Shown piece after piece: positions 1 to 7,977 of a DNA stretch of 39,549 bases (within the stretch, counting starts at the first letter, position 1; every line of letters starts with the position of its first letter). A program made the position numbers and the translations under genes. The DNA comes from a virus. Location of the stretch: positions 1 to 39,549 of IMG/VR virus record IMGVR_UViG_3300029787_000125, one strand, 5' to 3'. The notes under the pieces were generated by a model. That model made no database searches and was not told where the DNA came from. It worked only from the letters and a program-made list of their open reading frames with translations.

Positions 1-1
1 C

Positions 2-196
2 TATCTAACAGATACTGATGCGTTTTTCCTGACGACTGACGTACCTAACGGACTGAAGCACTTTGTGCGTTCACCTGTTGCGACCAGTATGGAAGGCGAC
101 TTCGAAACTGGTAATGTTCGTTATAAAGCCAGAGAACGCTATAGCTTTGGCTTTAGTGACTGGCGTGGTATTTTCGGCTCTCCAGGAGCTGCGTAA
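2..196 (+). CDS. Probable major capsid protein, C-terminal fragment (5' truncated by window edge)
   Basis: Only the last 64 codons are present, read in frame 2 of the window and ending in TAA at 194-196. The tail contains a pattern that I associate with the C-terminus of HK97-fold major head proteins: a TDVPNGLKHF stretch, an RSPVATSMEGDF-type stretch, and a terminal YSFGFSDWRGIFGSPGAA. It is followed immediately by a strong terminator and then by head/connector genes, which is the usual place for a capsid gene. The fold assignment rests on this short fragment plus context, so the exact capsid family is uncertain. Confidence 0.6.
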   Translation, partial: YLTDTDAFFLTTDVPNGLKHFVRSPVATSMEGDFETGNVRYKARERYSFGFSDWRGIFGSPGAA

Positions 197-207
197 TATC
201 GCGAGGG

Positions 208-237
208 AAAGGGGCACTGGTTGCCCCTTTTCTTTTT
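208..237 (+). terminator. Rho-independent terminator after the capsid gene
   Basis: A perfect 9-bp stem, AAAGGGGCA (208-216) with TGCCCCTTT (222-230), closes a 5-nt loop and is followed by TCTTTTTC. It begins 11 bases after the capsid stop. It would cap or attenuate the abundant capsid transcript relative to downstream genes. Confidence 0.9.
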
Positions 238-263
238 CTGCTGTATAAAGCATCCATCCCTGA

Positions 264-282
264 CAAGTACATCCCGTACTTG
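264..282 (+). other. Hairpin in the leader of the next gene
   Basis: CAAGTAC (264-270) and GTACTTG (276-282) form a perfect 7-bp inverted repeat around ATCCC. It lies between the terminator and the ribosome-binding site of the gene at 308. No T-run follows, so it is not a second terminator; it may stabilise or process the mRNA, or be an operator. Confidence 0.45.
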
Positions 283-307
283 ACACTAGCCACGACAGGA
301 GATACTC

Positions 308-856
308 ATGGCGAATACTACCTTTAACGGCCCAGTCCGATCAGAGAACGGGTTTAAAGTTGTTTCAAAAAACGCAAGCACTGGTGCGCTTACTGATGTA
401 GTAGATATTGCATCTACTGGTATCGTTACAAATAAATATGTAAAGCACGTTGGTTTTGCTACAGGCGTTACGGTCAACACCACAGCGGGGGATAGCCCTT
501 CTATTGGTGAGTTTACTCAACCTGCAAATACAATCATTACTGATATTAAAATTTTCTGTGACACCTCGCCTGTTATTGGTACAGGTGACATTGGTTATGA
601 AGTTGGTACTACTAGCTCTGGCGCACAGATTGTTGCGGCAGTAACTGATGAGATCTTGGACGGTGGTACAACTGTTGTAGAACATAACGTAACTACAACG
701 ACGTTGGTAACTCAAACTCAAAGCGGTACTACGGCTCCTGCCTCTGTTCAATATACAGATACTGCAAGAACGATTTTCTGTAATATTACTAACACTGTTG
801 ACGCGACAACTGCTGGTTCATTTACGTTTATTATTGAGTATGTACAAATAGCGTAA
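308..856 (+). CDS. Virion structural protein, possible head decoration protein
   Basis: A 182-residue protein rich in Thr, Val, Gly and Ala with alternating hydrophobic residues, suggesting a mostly beta structure. It has no signal peptide or membrane segment. The ATG is preceded by AGGAG at good spacing. Position directly after the capsid gene fits a decoration, cement or head-fibre protein; similar small proteins follow the capsid gene in many marine phages as I recall them. No catalytic motif is visible. Function is inferred from position and composition only. Confidence 0.6.
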   Translation: MANTTFNGPVRSENGFKVVSKNASTGALTDVVDIASTGIVTNKYVKHVGFATGVTVNTTAGDSPSIGEFTQPANTIITDIKIFCDTSPVIGTGDIGYEVGTTSSGAQIVAAVTDEILDGGTTVVEHNVTTTTLVTQTQSGTTAPASVQYTDTARTIFCNITNTVDATTAGSFTFIIEYVQIA

Positions 857-868
857 TAGGAGACGGAT

Positions 869-1276
869 ATGGCTGATGCGGTAACTTCAACAACTATCTC
901 TGATGGTACGCATAAAGCAGTTATACAGCTGACAAATCTTAGTGACGGCACTGGTGAGGATGCCGTCAATAAAGTAGACGTTAGTGGGTTAGCTACTCGA
1001 GAAGACGGTACTGCTTGTAGTAGTGTATTAATTGAAAAAGTAAGCCATTCAATTATTGGTTTTACGCAAGTACAGCTTTTGTTTGACGCAACTACAAACA
1101 CGATAGCATTGGGACTAGCGCAAGACAGTAATGGTCATATGGATTTTAGCGAATTCGGAGGTCTTAAAAATACTGCCGGTAGCGGTAAAACTGGTGATAT
1201 ATTACTGACTACAATAGGTGCGTCTTCTAACGATAGTTATGTAATTGTCTTAGAACTTATAAAGAACTATGGCTAA
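869..1276 (+). CDS. Small structural protein near head genes, function unknown
   Basis: 135 residues, beginning with a Ser/Thr-rich segment and containing alternating polar/hydrophobic strands. A clear site (AGGAG) precedes the ATG, and the gene lies 12 bp after its upstream neighbour. The stop overlaps the next start: TAATG at 1274-1278. By position it is a head-associated or head-tail joining protein; no known motif is recognised. It is not an obvious enzyme. Confidence 0.55.
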   Translation: MADAVTSTTISDGTHKAVIQLTNLSDGTGEDAVNKVDVSGLATREDGTACSSVLIEKVSHSIIGFTQVQLLFDATTNTIALGLAQDSNGHMDFSEFGGLKNTAGSGKTGDILLTTIGASSNDSYVIVLELIKNYG

Positions 1277-1944
1277 TGGCTACATCAGGTACTCGTACTT
1301 TTAGTTTAAACGCTGCAGATGCGATTGAAGAAGCGTATGAACTAGCAGGTTTAGAATATCGAACAGGATACGACGGCGTAACTGCGCGTCGTTCTATGAA
1401 TATTATGTTTGCTGACTGGTCAAACAGAGGCATACAAATATGGGAAGTAGAACAAGTATCTTTAGATTTAGTTGAAGGTCAGACGACTTACGATTTAAAT
1501 CAATTTGATATAGATATTTTAGACGCTGTAATACGTCGTACGACAAATAGTATACAAACAGATTTTCAACTAGATCGTATAGATCGTGGGGAATATTTAG
1601 ATATACCTAATAAGTTAACGAAAGCGCGGGTAACTCAATATTATTTAGAGCGCACGATTACGCCGAAACTTTATGTTTGGCCTGCACCTGAAAACTCTAC
1701 GGATAAGTTTGTATCTTATCGTTGGAAACGTATTCAAGATATTACAGAGTCTGTAAACGATGTAGATTTACCGAGTAGGTTTCTTCCCTGCCTTACCTCT
1801 GGATTAGCTTTTTATTTAGCTATGAAAAAGAATCCAGAAAAAGCAGGGTTATTACAACCTCTTTATGAAATGAACTTAGTTAACGCAATACGTTACGATG
1901 ATGATAGTTCGTTGAGGTTAGTACCTAAACGGACGTATTTGTAA
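1276..1944 (+). CDS. Head-to-tail adaptor-like protein (P22 gp4-like pattern)
   Basis: 222 residues. The N-terminus has a helical DAIEEAYELAGLE segment followed by an RRSMNIMFADWSNRGIQIWE motif, which resembles the opening of P22 gp4-type connector adaptors (a run of helices with a conserved Trp then Gly). The middle has YDLNQF and FxLDRI segments, and the C-terminus contains a helical 'LTSGLAFYLAMKKNP' stretch. Starts are translationally coupled on both sides by TAATG overlaps. Codons are strongly AT-rich compared with genes after 4400. Assignment to the adaptor class is by pattern and position. Confidence 0.55.
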   Translation: MATSGTRTFSLNAADAIEEAYELAGLEYRTGYDGVTARRSMNIMFADWSNRGIQIWEVEQVSLDLVEGQTTYDLNQFDIDILDAVIRRTTNSIQTDFQLDRIDRGEYLDIPNKLTKARVTQYYLERTITPKLYVWPAPENSTDKFVSYRWKRIQDITESVNDVDLPSRFLPCLTSGLAFYLAMKKNPEKAGLLQPLYEMNLVNAIRYDDDSSLRLVPKRTYL

Positions 1945-2312
1945 TGGCTTTCGCAGTAGGTAAATATGCTTATGGTGTATGTGACCGTTGCGGGTTTCGT
2001 GTTAAATATTTACAAATGAGAATGGAATGGACAGGTTTCAAAGTCTGTCCTGATTGTTTTGAGCCTAAACATCCTCAATTAGACCCTCCTCATCATGTTT
2101 CTGACCCAGAAGGATTACGACAGGCTAGGCCAGAAGTACCTTTACCACAAGCACAATTAGGGTTAGTAAGAACGACAGGGCCAAGTAATACTACTGACTC
2201 GGGGCGTAATATAGGGGGGCAATCATTAGGTACAGTAGACCCTATCGGCACTGATTTCGTGGGTGTTTCAGCTACAGGCAGTGTTGGGACTATTACGGTA
2301 ATTACGACATGA
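1944..2312 (+). CDS. Zinc-ribbon protein with a fibre-type repeat at its C-terminus
   Basis: 122 residues. The N-terminal 40 residues hold two Cys pairs, CDRC near residues 13-16 and CPDC near 31-34, typical of a treble-clef or zinc ribbon. A Pro/Gln-rich linker follows. The last 14 residues (VSATGSVGTITVITT) match the repeated beta unit of the protein encoded at 3663-4298, so a domain seems to be shared between the two. It overlaps both neighbours by a few bases. Probably a virion joining protein; the function of the zinc site is unknown. Confidence 0.6.
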   Translation: MAFAVGKYAYGVCDRCGFRVKYLQMRMEWTGFKVCPDCFEPKHPQLDPPHHVSDPEGLRQARPEVPLPQAQLGLVRTTGPSNTTDSGRNIGGQSLGTVDPIGTDFVGVSATGSVGTITVITT

Positions 2313-2944
2313 GTTTTACTTTAAGCACTTTAAAAACAGCTGTCCAAAATTATACAGAATCTTCTGAAACGACTTTCGTCGCATCATTAGATACTTTCAT
2401 AAAAGAAGCGGAAGAAAGAATACTAAAAGCAGTAGAGCTTCCAGTATTCCGTAAAAACGTCACAGGCACTGCTACGGCTAGTAATACTTACCTTAGTACC
2501 CCTTCGGATTTTCTAGCCCCCTACAGCCTCGCTGTTATCTCTAGTAGCGTATATTCGTACCTACTCTATAAACACGTTTCTTTTATAAGAGATTTTACAC
2601 CTAACGCATCTACAACAGGGCTTCCTAAATATTATGCATTGTTCGATGATAATTCTTTTTTATTAGCTCCGACACCGGATACGACATATTCGTTTGAGTT
2701 ACATTATAAATACCGACCTGCTTCGTTAACGACAACAAGCGGAACAGATACAACATGGTTATCAGATAATGCGCCCGATGCGATGTTATACGGTACTTTA
2801 GTAGAAGCTGCGACTTTTCTTAAAAACCCACAAGAAATTGTACAATATGAACAAAGGTTCATACAGGCTGTAAACGGACTTAAAAATTTAGGTCAAGGAT
2901 ATGGCCTTAGAGATGAATATCGTTACGATATTGCTAAAGGATAA
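2309..2944 (+). CDS. Head-tail adaptor protein, SU10-adaptor-like
   Basis: 211 residues. It starts with a helical TLKTAVQNYTESSETTF segment and continues with 'FIKEAEERILKAVELPVF', a pattern found in phage adaptor proteins that sit under the portal. The second half contains the recognisable YALFDDNSFLLAPTPD strand pair and ends in a helical 'APDAMLYGTLVEAATFLK' segment. I associate this with the family named after phage phiSU10. The gene overlaps the previous one by 4 bp (ATGA) and precedes further virion genes. Function follows from the family; the family call is from memory of the pattern. Confidence 0.65.
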   Translation: MSFTLSTLKTAVQNYTESSETTFVASLDTFIKEAEERILKAVELPVFRKNVTGTATASNTYLSTPSDFLAPYSLAVISSSVYSYLLYKHVSFIRDFTPNASTTGLPKYYALFDDNSFLLAPTPDTTYSFELHYKYRPASLTTTSGTDTTWLSDNAPDAMLYGTLVEAATFLKNPQEIVQYEQRFIQAVNGLKNLGQGYGLRDEYRYDIAKG

Positions 2945-2946
2945 AT

Positions 2947-3231
2947 ATGCAAGCTCCAAAACTGGAAGTAGGAAATTTTTTAGTAACTGCTACAGAACAA
3001 AAAGGCCATTCTCCTGACTTTTGGGCTAAATCAGCGTCTGATAGAATTGTAAGCGTAGGAAATAAATCACATCCTTTAATAGCACAACAAGCAGAGGCAT
3101 TTAAAGAAAGTGTAGAGCAGATAGTTCTTTTTTATTTAAAAGAAGCTATTAAAAGCGATAGAACGACTTTAATAGCAGAGTTAGAACTACAGGGTCAGCA
3201 AGAAATGGCTAATATACTTAGGAGATTATAA
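2947..3231 (+). CDS. Conserved small phage protein, function unknown
   Basis: 94 residues, with a KGHSPDFWAKSASDRIVSVG segment followed by HPLIAQQAEAFKESVEQI, then a charged helical C-terminus. Similar proteins sit between adaptor and fibre genes in other marine phages as I remember. The ATG is 2 bp after the previous stop and the stop overlaps the next ATG (TAATG). No enzyme motif is seen. Confidence 0.6.
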   Translation: MQAPKLEVGNFLVTATEQKGHSPDFWAKSASDRIVSVGNKSHPLIAQQAEAFKESVEQIVLFYLKEAIKSDRTTLIAELELQGQQEMANILRRL

Positions 3232-3662
3232 TGTCTATTACGACAGCGATGTGTACGACTTTTAAAAAAGAAATTTTAGAAGCTGTTCATAATTTTAAAA
3301 ACTCTGGCGGTAGTACGTTTAATTTAGCGTTGTATACAAGTTCAGCAAGTTTAGGTGCGAGTACAACAGCGTATACCACATCTAATGAAGTATCTGGTAC
3401 AGGATATACTGCTAAGGGTGCGTCATTGACTCGTGTTGACCCAAGTAATGATGGGACTACGGCGATCACAGATTTTTCTGATCTTACGTTTAGTTCTAGC
3501 AGTATTACCGCAAGAGGCGCATTAATATTTAATGATAGTGCTTCAGGTGATCCTGCGGTATGTGCTTTAGATTTTGGCGCAGATAAAACGTCTACGTCTG
3601 GAGATTTTACGATACAGTTCCCAACTGCTGACGCTAGTAATGCTATTATCCGTATTGCGTAG
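3231..3662 (+). CDS. Beta-rich virion protein, function unknown
   Basis: 143 residues. The first 25 residues are helical (CTTFKKEILEAVHNF), the rest is Ser/Thr/Ala-rich beta sequence ending in FTIQFPTADASNAIIRIA. The composition resembles tail or fibre attachment proteins. The stop abuts the next start (TAG then ATG). Function is inferred from context only. Confidence 0.55.
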   Translation: MSITTAMCTTFKKEILEAVHNFKNSGGSTFNLALYTSSASLGASTTAYTTSNEVSGTGYTAKGASLTRVDPSNDGTTAITDFSDLTFSSSSITARGALIFNDSASGDPAVCALDFGADKTSTSGDFTIQFPTADASNAIIRIA

Positions 3663-4298
3663 ATGTCTAATCTTACCGGCTGGGGCAGAGGTGCGTGGGG
3701 CGATGGCACATGGGGTGAGCCAAGTCCAGTCCCAGTTACAGGCGTTTCTGGAACGGGCGCGGTTGGGACGGTTACAGTCGCAGCCAGTGCAGTTGCCGCT
3801 GTCACAGGCGTTTCTAGCACAGGGGCAATCGGGTCAGTCACAATCGTCCAAGGAACGGGTGTCACTGTATCCGTTACAGGTGTGGCAGGCACTGGATCTG
3901 TCGGAACGGTTACTGCTACCGGCAGCGCGAATGCTGCTGTTACTGGGAATGCTGGGACTGGAGCGGTTGGTTCGGTTACGGTCACGGGTACGGCAACTAC
4001 CACAGTCACTGGCGTTGAAGGCACGGGGGGTATTGGATCAGTTACGACTACAGGTACTGCGGTTGTGGTTCCTACAGGCGTGGCAGCTACAGGAGAGATT
4101 GGTGTCATCAATATCTGGGGGCTTATTGACACAAGCCAAACACCAAGTTATTCAAGTATATCAACGAGTCAGACACCAAGTTACTCAAGTATATCAACGA
4201 GCCAAACACCAAGTTATTCGAGTGTATCAACGAGTCAGACACCAAGTTACTCAGGCGTGTCAACTAGCCAGACTCCAAATTGGGAAGAGGTTGCGTAA
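3663..4298 (+). CDS. Repetitive fibre-like protein with two repeat families
   Basis: 211 residues in three parts. Residues 1-18 carry a Gly/Trp motif (GWGRGAWGDGTWG), which recurs in the nozzle-like protein at 10387-12243. Residues about 23-150 hold six diverged copies of a unit with consensus VTGVxGTGxVGxVTV. Residues about 157-206 hold four full copies and one partial copy of an 11-residue unit, TSQTPSYSSIS. Such repeats are typical of phage fibres or linkers that vary in length. The start directly follows the previous stop. Long open frames on the other strand across this repeat are artefacts of the repetition. Confidence 0.6.
   Translation: MSNLTGWGRGAWGDGTWGEPSPVPVTGVSGTGAVGTVTVAASAVAAVTGVSSTGAIGSVTIVQGTGVTVSVTGVAGTGSVGTVTATGSANAAVTGNAGTGAVGSVTVTGTATTTVTGVEGTGGIGSVTTTGTAVVVPTGVAATGEIGVINIWGLIDTSQTPSYSSISTSQTPSYSSISTSQTPSYSSVSTSQTPSYSGVSTSQTPNWEEVA
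4131..4280 (+). repeat. 33-bp tandem repeat, 4.5 copies, in frame
   Basis: Units begin at 4131, 4164, 4197, 4230 and 4263 (partial). They encode TSQTPSYSSIS and near variants. Copies alternate between tat/tac and cca/cag codon variants, as if a two-unit (66-bp) block had been duplicated. This is a likely site of copy-number variation by slippage. Confidence 0.9.
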
Positions 4299-4435
4299 TG
4301 GTGCGTAAAGTTAAAAAAATAATTAAGGGTTTAGAGAAAGCATCTAAGACGCACAAAAAACAAGCAAGTACTCTCAAGAAGCATGTTGCTTCAATGAGCA
4401 AGCCAAAGCCTAAGACTAAACGCCGGAGAAGATAG
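4298..4435 (+). CDS. Small lysine-rich protein
   Basis: 45 residues, of which roughly half are Lys or Arg, starting MVRKVKKIIKGLEKASKTHK and ending in a TKRRRR tail. The ATG overlaps the previous stop (TAATG) and the TAG abuts the next gene's ATG, so it fills the gap exactly. Similar tiny basic proteins occur between fibre genes in marine phages. It may bind nucleic acid or act as a virion component; no evidence decides this. Confidence 0.7.
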   Translation: MVRKVKKIIKGLEKASKTHKKQASTLKKHVASMSKPKPKTKRRRR

Positions 4436-7021
4436 ATGGCAACTTACGTCAACGACCTACGCTTAAAAGAGATCGCCACTGGTGACGAATCAGGTACGTG
4501 GGGCACCAGTACGAATACAAATTTAGAATTAATTGCTGAGGCTTTTTCGTTTGGCACGGAGGCAATTTCTACCAATGCTAGCACGCATACTACTACTATT
4601 GCCGATGGCTCTACTGATCCCGGCAGGTCGATCTATCTCCAATACACTGGAACTCTTAATAGCACTTGTACGATTACCATCGGGCCAAACACGGTCAGCA
4701 AGCTCTGGTTCATTGAGAACGCAACGAGCGGATCACAGTCGATCATTATTAAGCAAGGTTCTGGCGCTACGGTTACGATCCGTAATGGTGACGTAAAAGC
4801 TATCTACTCTGACGGTGCTGGCTCTGGCGGAAAAATGGTCGATGCTTTTACCGATCTGCACGTTAACGGTTTGACTAGCGAGGTAGACGGCAATACAGCC
4901 GCGCTTACTGTCCGTTCTACAGATGCGGATGCAAGCGTCGGGCCTTTGATTGTTTTTGATCGGGAATCTAGTTCGCCAGCAGACGATGATTTAGTTGGCC
5001 GTTTGGTTTTTCAAGGACAAAATGATGCTTCTGAGGGTGTCACTTATGGTCGAATTCAAACCACGATCAAAGATGCAAGTGACGGCACAGAAGACGGGCT
5101 TTTGCAATTAGCATCTATGCTTGCTGGCACGGTGGTCAGTCGCATGGAAATGAACGCTACACAAACTGTCTTTAACGAAGGAAGCCACGACCTCGACTTC
5201 CGTGTTGAAAGTAATGGCAACACTAAAAAGTTTTTTGTTGATGGTGGCAACGATGTCGTTTGTATAAATACAGATTCTCCAAGAGGTATCGCTTCAACCA
5301 GTAATCGAGAATTCCAAATGGAAGGTACGAGTGGGGTTTCTTCCAGCTTCTCAATAACAAGAAATCAAAATAACAATGGTGGCGGGGCCCTATATCTTGC
5401 TAAGACCAGAGGTACTGCATTGGGAGCCGTCACTATTGTCCAAGACGGAGACACTTTAGGCGCTATAGGGTTTGCAGCGGCAGATGGCACAGATGTGGCG
5501 CATCAAGCAGCAAGCATTGGCGCAGAGGTAGATGGCACTCCCGGAGCAAACGATGTTCCCGGAAGAATCGTTTTCAAAACAACCCCAGACGGCTCCACTA
5601 CGCTGGGCGAGGTCATGCGAATTAACCAGTCAGGTGCTGTCTTAATCAATACCACTACAGATTACGGCGGCAAGGTAAATATCAAATCCGATGCAAGTGG
5701 AAACACAGTATCAACCCTTGCTCTTGTTTCGACCTTAGCCTCAGCCGCAGATGGCCCGATTTTGGACCTTAATAGGCAAACCGCCTCTCCTGCCGATAGT
5801 GACAACATCGGTCTTATAAGATTCAAGTCTACTAATAGTGCAGATCCAGCCGAAACCGTTCGCTACGCAGAAATAGATACCTTTACTCAAGATGTGACTG
5901 ATGGAACTGAAGACGGAATGATCCGTATCAGAACAATTTTGAATGGAACTCTTAGATCAAGGATTGAATTCGATCAAACAGAAACAGTAATTAATGAAGA
6001 CAGCCAAAACTTAGATTTCCGTGTTGAAAGCGACGGCAACGCTAACATGTTCTTTATCGACGGAGGGCTAAATCGTATTCGGATCGGCAACGAAACCCAC
6101 AAACAAATCGGCGGTGCTGCAAAAATAGTCGGTATTGCGACTAACGGAGGCGACTCTGGGATAGTAATTGCTCGGAATTCAGACGGCAGTGGCGCGGGTT
6201 CATTGGGTTTTGGTAAAAGCCGAGGAACTTCGGATGGAGCCGTAACAGTTGTCCAAGACGGAGATTCTTTAGGTTCTGTCTATTGGGCCGGAGCGGACGG
6301 TACTGATCTTGTTTCTACAGCCGCCAGTATTGCCGCTAAAGTAGACGGGACTCCCGGATCAAACGATATGCCGGGAAGACTTATTTTTAGCACTACGTCT
6401 GATGGTAGCGACTCATCTACCGAAAGGATGAGAATAGATAGCAATGGCTGCGTGATGATAAACAGAACGACCGCTGTTGCTGACGATATGACGGCTGGCG
6501 CACTTCATGTTGGAATAAATGCAACTACCACTTCTCCTACAATGATTGTGGATGATGGTGATTCGAGTGTTGAGGCCAACTCTATTGTCATGGCTGTGAT
6601 GTTTTCAAATGATAATAGCTTCTCTGAGGCAAAATATATTTCTTTTAGAGATTTAGGCGGTGAACAAGGTAGTGTCACTGGTACAGGTAACGGCAGTGTG
6701 AGCTTCAACACATCCTCAGATGTACGTCTGAAAACGAACATTCAAGACACAGCATCTCAGTGGGACACTATTAAAGCCCTACAGGTGAGAGATTATGAGT
6801 GGATTGGAAACGGCAATGAAGAAACTGGATTCATCGCGCAAGAGTTACATGAGCAAATTCCACAGGTTGTCCGTGTAGGTGGGGAAGAAGCTGCGAAACA
6901 ACCGTGGGCGGTGGATTACGGTAGAATCACGCCGCAACTTACTAAGGCTTTACAAGAAGCTATGGCTCGAATCGAAACGCTAGAAACAGAACTGACAAAA
7001 CTAAAAGAAGGAGGTAGCTAA
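4436..7021 (+). CDS. Tail fibre/spike with C-terminal S74 intramolecular chaperone
   Basis: 861 residues. The N-terminal 60 residues (LRLKEIATGDESGTWGTSTN) look like a virion-anchoring segment. The shaft contains an internal duplication: residues about 158-410 and 426-680 share FDRESSSPADDD/LNRQTASPADSD, DASDGTEDG/DVTDGTEDG and VDGTPGANDVPGR/VDGTPGSNDMPGR blocks. The last 101 residues are an S74 peptidase-chaperone domain: SSDVRLKTNI gives a Ser761-Lys766 dyad with the 5-residue spacing known for endosialidase-type chaperones, and the end is a coiled coil. In that family the domain trimerises the fibre and cuts itself off before the Ser. Receptor binding is the likely job; the receptor is unknown. 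Confidence 0.9.
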   Translation: MATYVNDLRLKEIATGDESGTWGTSTNTNLELIAEAFSFGTEAISTNASTHTTTIADGSTDPGRSIYLQYTGTLNSTCTITIGPNTVSKLWFIENATSGSQSIIIKQGSGATVTIRNGDVKAIYSDGAGSGGKMVDAFTDLHVNGLTSEVDGNTAALTVRSTDADASVGPLIVFDRESSSPADDDLVGRLVFQGQNDASEGVTYGRIQTTIKDASDGTEDGLLQLASMLAGTVVSRMEMNATQTVFNEGSHDLDFRVESNGNTKKFFVDGGNDVVCINTDSPRGIASTSNREFQMEGTSGVSSSFSITRNQNNNGGGALYLAKTRGTALGAVTIVQDGDTLGAIGFAAADGTDVAHQAASIGAEVDGTPGANDVPGRIVFKTTPDGSTTLGEVMRINQSGAVLINTTTDYGGKVNIKSDASGNTVSTLALVSTLASAADGPILDLNRQTASPADSDNIGLIRFKSTNSADPAETVRYAEIDTFTQDVTDGTEDGMIRIRTILNGTLRSRIEFDQTETVINEDSQNLDFRVESDGNANMFFIDGGLNRIRIGNETHKQIGGAAKIVGIATNGGDSGIVIARNSDGSGAGSLGFGKSRGTSDGAVTVVQDGDSLGSVYWAGADGTDLVSTAASIAAKVDGTPGSNDMPGRLIFSTTSDGSDSSTERMRIDSNGCVMINRTTAVADDMTAGALHVGINATTTSPTMIVDDGDSSVEANSIVMAVMFSNDNSFSEAKYISFRDLGGEQGSVTGTGNGSVSFNTSSDVRLKTNIQDTASQWDTIKALQVRDYEWIGNGNEETGFIAQELHEQIPQVVRVGGEEAAKQPWAVDYGRITPQLTKALQEAMARIETLETELTKLKEGGS

Positions 7022-7356
7022 TGGCTGCGACATTCACATGGGACATCCCGCAGGTGGACAGGCAAGTCTCCTCTGGGCTAATCACCAACATTCACTGGCG
7101 GCTTTCAGCCGTCGAAACGATCAGCGGCACTGAGTACAAAGCAGACTGTTACGGCTCGAAAGGCGTGTCTGGTGATCCAAGTTCATCAGACTTTATTGCC
7201 TACGATAGCGTGACCAAAGATAACGCTATTGCGTGGGTTAAAGCTGCGCTCGATGCAGATGAAGATGAAGACTCAGCCGCCGACAAAGAGGCTGGCCTGC
7301 AAGGTCAGATCAATAAAAAAGCAACCCCAGTAGACGCATCAGGAGTACCTTGGTAA
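7021..7356 (+). CDS. DUF7936-like phage protein
   Basis: 111 residues. It opens with FTWDIPQVDRQ, has a central IHWRLSAVE strand, a SSSDFIAYDSVT segment and ends in ATPVDASGVPW, the conserved ending I associate with a phage domain catalogued as DUF7936. Its start overlaps the fibre stop (TAATG). It usually lies beside tail-fibre genes, so a fibre-assembly or attachment role is possible but unproven. Confidence 0.65.
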   Translation: MAATFTWDIPQVDRQVSSGLITNIHWRLSAVETISGTEYKADCYGSKGVSGDPSSSDFIAYDSVTKDNAIAWVKAALDADEDEDSAADKEAGLQGQINKKATPVDASGVPW

Positions 7357-7568
7357 TGGAAACAAAACACATACAACTTCACGATCTAGCTAACGTATTA
7401 AACCTTATCGACGCAGCCGCCAAGAACGGCATGGTGTCGGGCGAAGCGATGACCCACATGGGTGCAATGCGAGATCGCTTCATGGCGGAACTCAAAGAGC
7501 AAGCCCCCGCTCAAGACAACGTGGCTACACTCGATGAAGAGCCTGTTGTTTCTGGGCAGTTACAGTAA
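7356..7568 (+). CDS. Small helical protein, function unknown
   Basis: 70 residues from the ATG that overlaps the previous stop (TAATG); AGGAG lies 10 bases upstream. A TTG two codons earlier is possible but less likely. The sequence METKHIQLHDLANVLNLIDA is helical and followed by a Met-rich helix. No motif is recognised. Confidence 0.6.
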   Translation: METKHIQLHDLANVLNLIDAAAKNGMVSGEAMTHMGAMRDRFMAELKEQAPAQDNVATLDEEPVVSGQLQ

Positions 7569-7573
7569 CAACT

Positions 7574-7780
7574 ATGGACGTAGGTTCGGTAAGCGAATCT
7601 GCTCAAGTTAGTTGGAAGCAGGTCGCAATTCAAAAGCAAGAGCGCCTGCGTACAGGTGCCGAAGGTGAGACTGTGCGAGAGATGGTCGAAACCGTTATGC
7701 CTGTGCTCTACACAAAAGAGGGCAGCAAGGTAGAAGCACAACCGCTTGCATCCACACAAAGAGTGAACGTATCGGTATGA
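7574..7780 (+). CDS. Small hypothetical protein
   Basis: 68 residues, polar and partly helical, no membrane segment and no recognised motif. It lies 5 bp after its neighbour and overlaps the following ATG by 4 bp (ATGA). The ribosome site is weak, so translation may be coupled. Confidence 0.5.
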   Translation: MDVGSVSESAQVSWKQVAIQKQERLRTGAEGETVREMVETVMPVLYTKEGSKVEAQPLASTQRVNVSV

Positions 7781-7962
7781 CCCCAACAGAGAAAGCCATT
7801 GCAAAGATCGAAGCGCATGAGCGTGAGTGTGCGATACGCTACGAGGCTATCGAAAAGCGCCTCGCTTCTGGCAGCAAACGATTTGATCGTCTCGAAATGA
7901 TGATTTGGGGTGTTTATGTCACCGTTATTGTTGCGGTAGCTCTTCCCCAGCTACTGACCTAA
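7777..7962 (+). CDS. Small membrane-anchored coiled-coil protein (lysis-associated?)
   Basis: 61 residues. Residues 1-38 form a charged helix (AIAKIEAHERECAIRYEAIE); residues about 42-60 form one transmembrane segment (MIWGVYVTVIVAVALPQLL). This layout resembles XhlA-type accessory lysis proteins. It begins the run of small membrane genes that ends in holin and lysozyme, which supports a role in lysis. Confidence 0.6.
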   Translation: MTPTEKAIAKIEAHERECAIRYEAIEKRLASGSKRFDRLEMMIWGVYVTVIVAVALPQLLT

Positions 7963-7977
7963 CAGGATTGTTAAGCG

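Noticed and set aside
280-306. TTGACA at 280-285 as a promoter -35 for the gene at 308
   Set aside because: No -10 box at proper spacing before the ATG; the TTGACA partly belongs to the hairpin at 264-282.
3287-4132. 281-codon open frame on the - strand, and a 244-codon frame in another + frame (3574-4308), across the repeat gene
   Set aside because: They arise from the repetitive, GC-biased sequence of the real gene at 3663-4298; they cut across gene boundaries and have Pro/Val- or Gln/Leu-biased repeats and no ribosome site.
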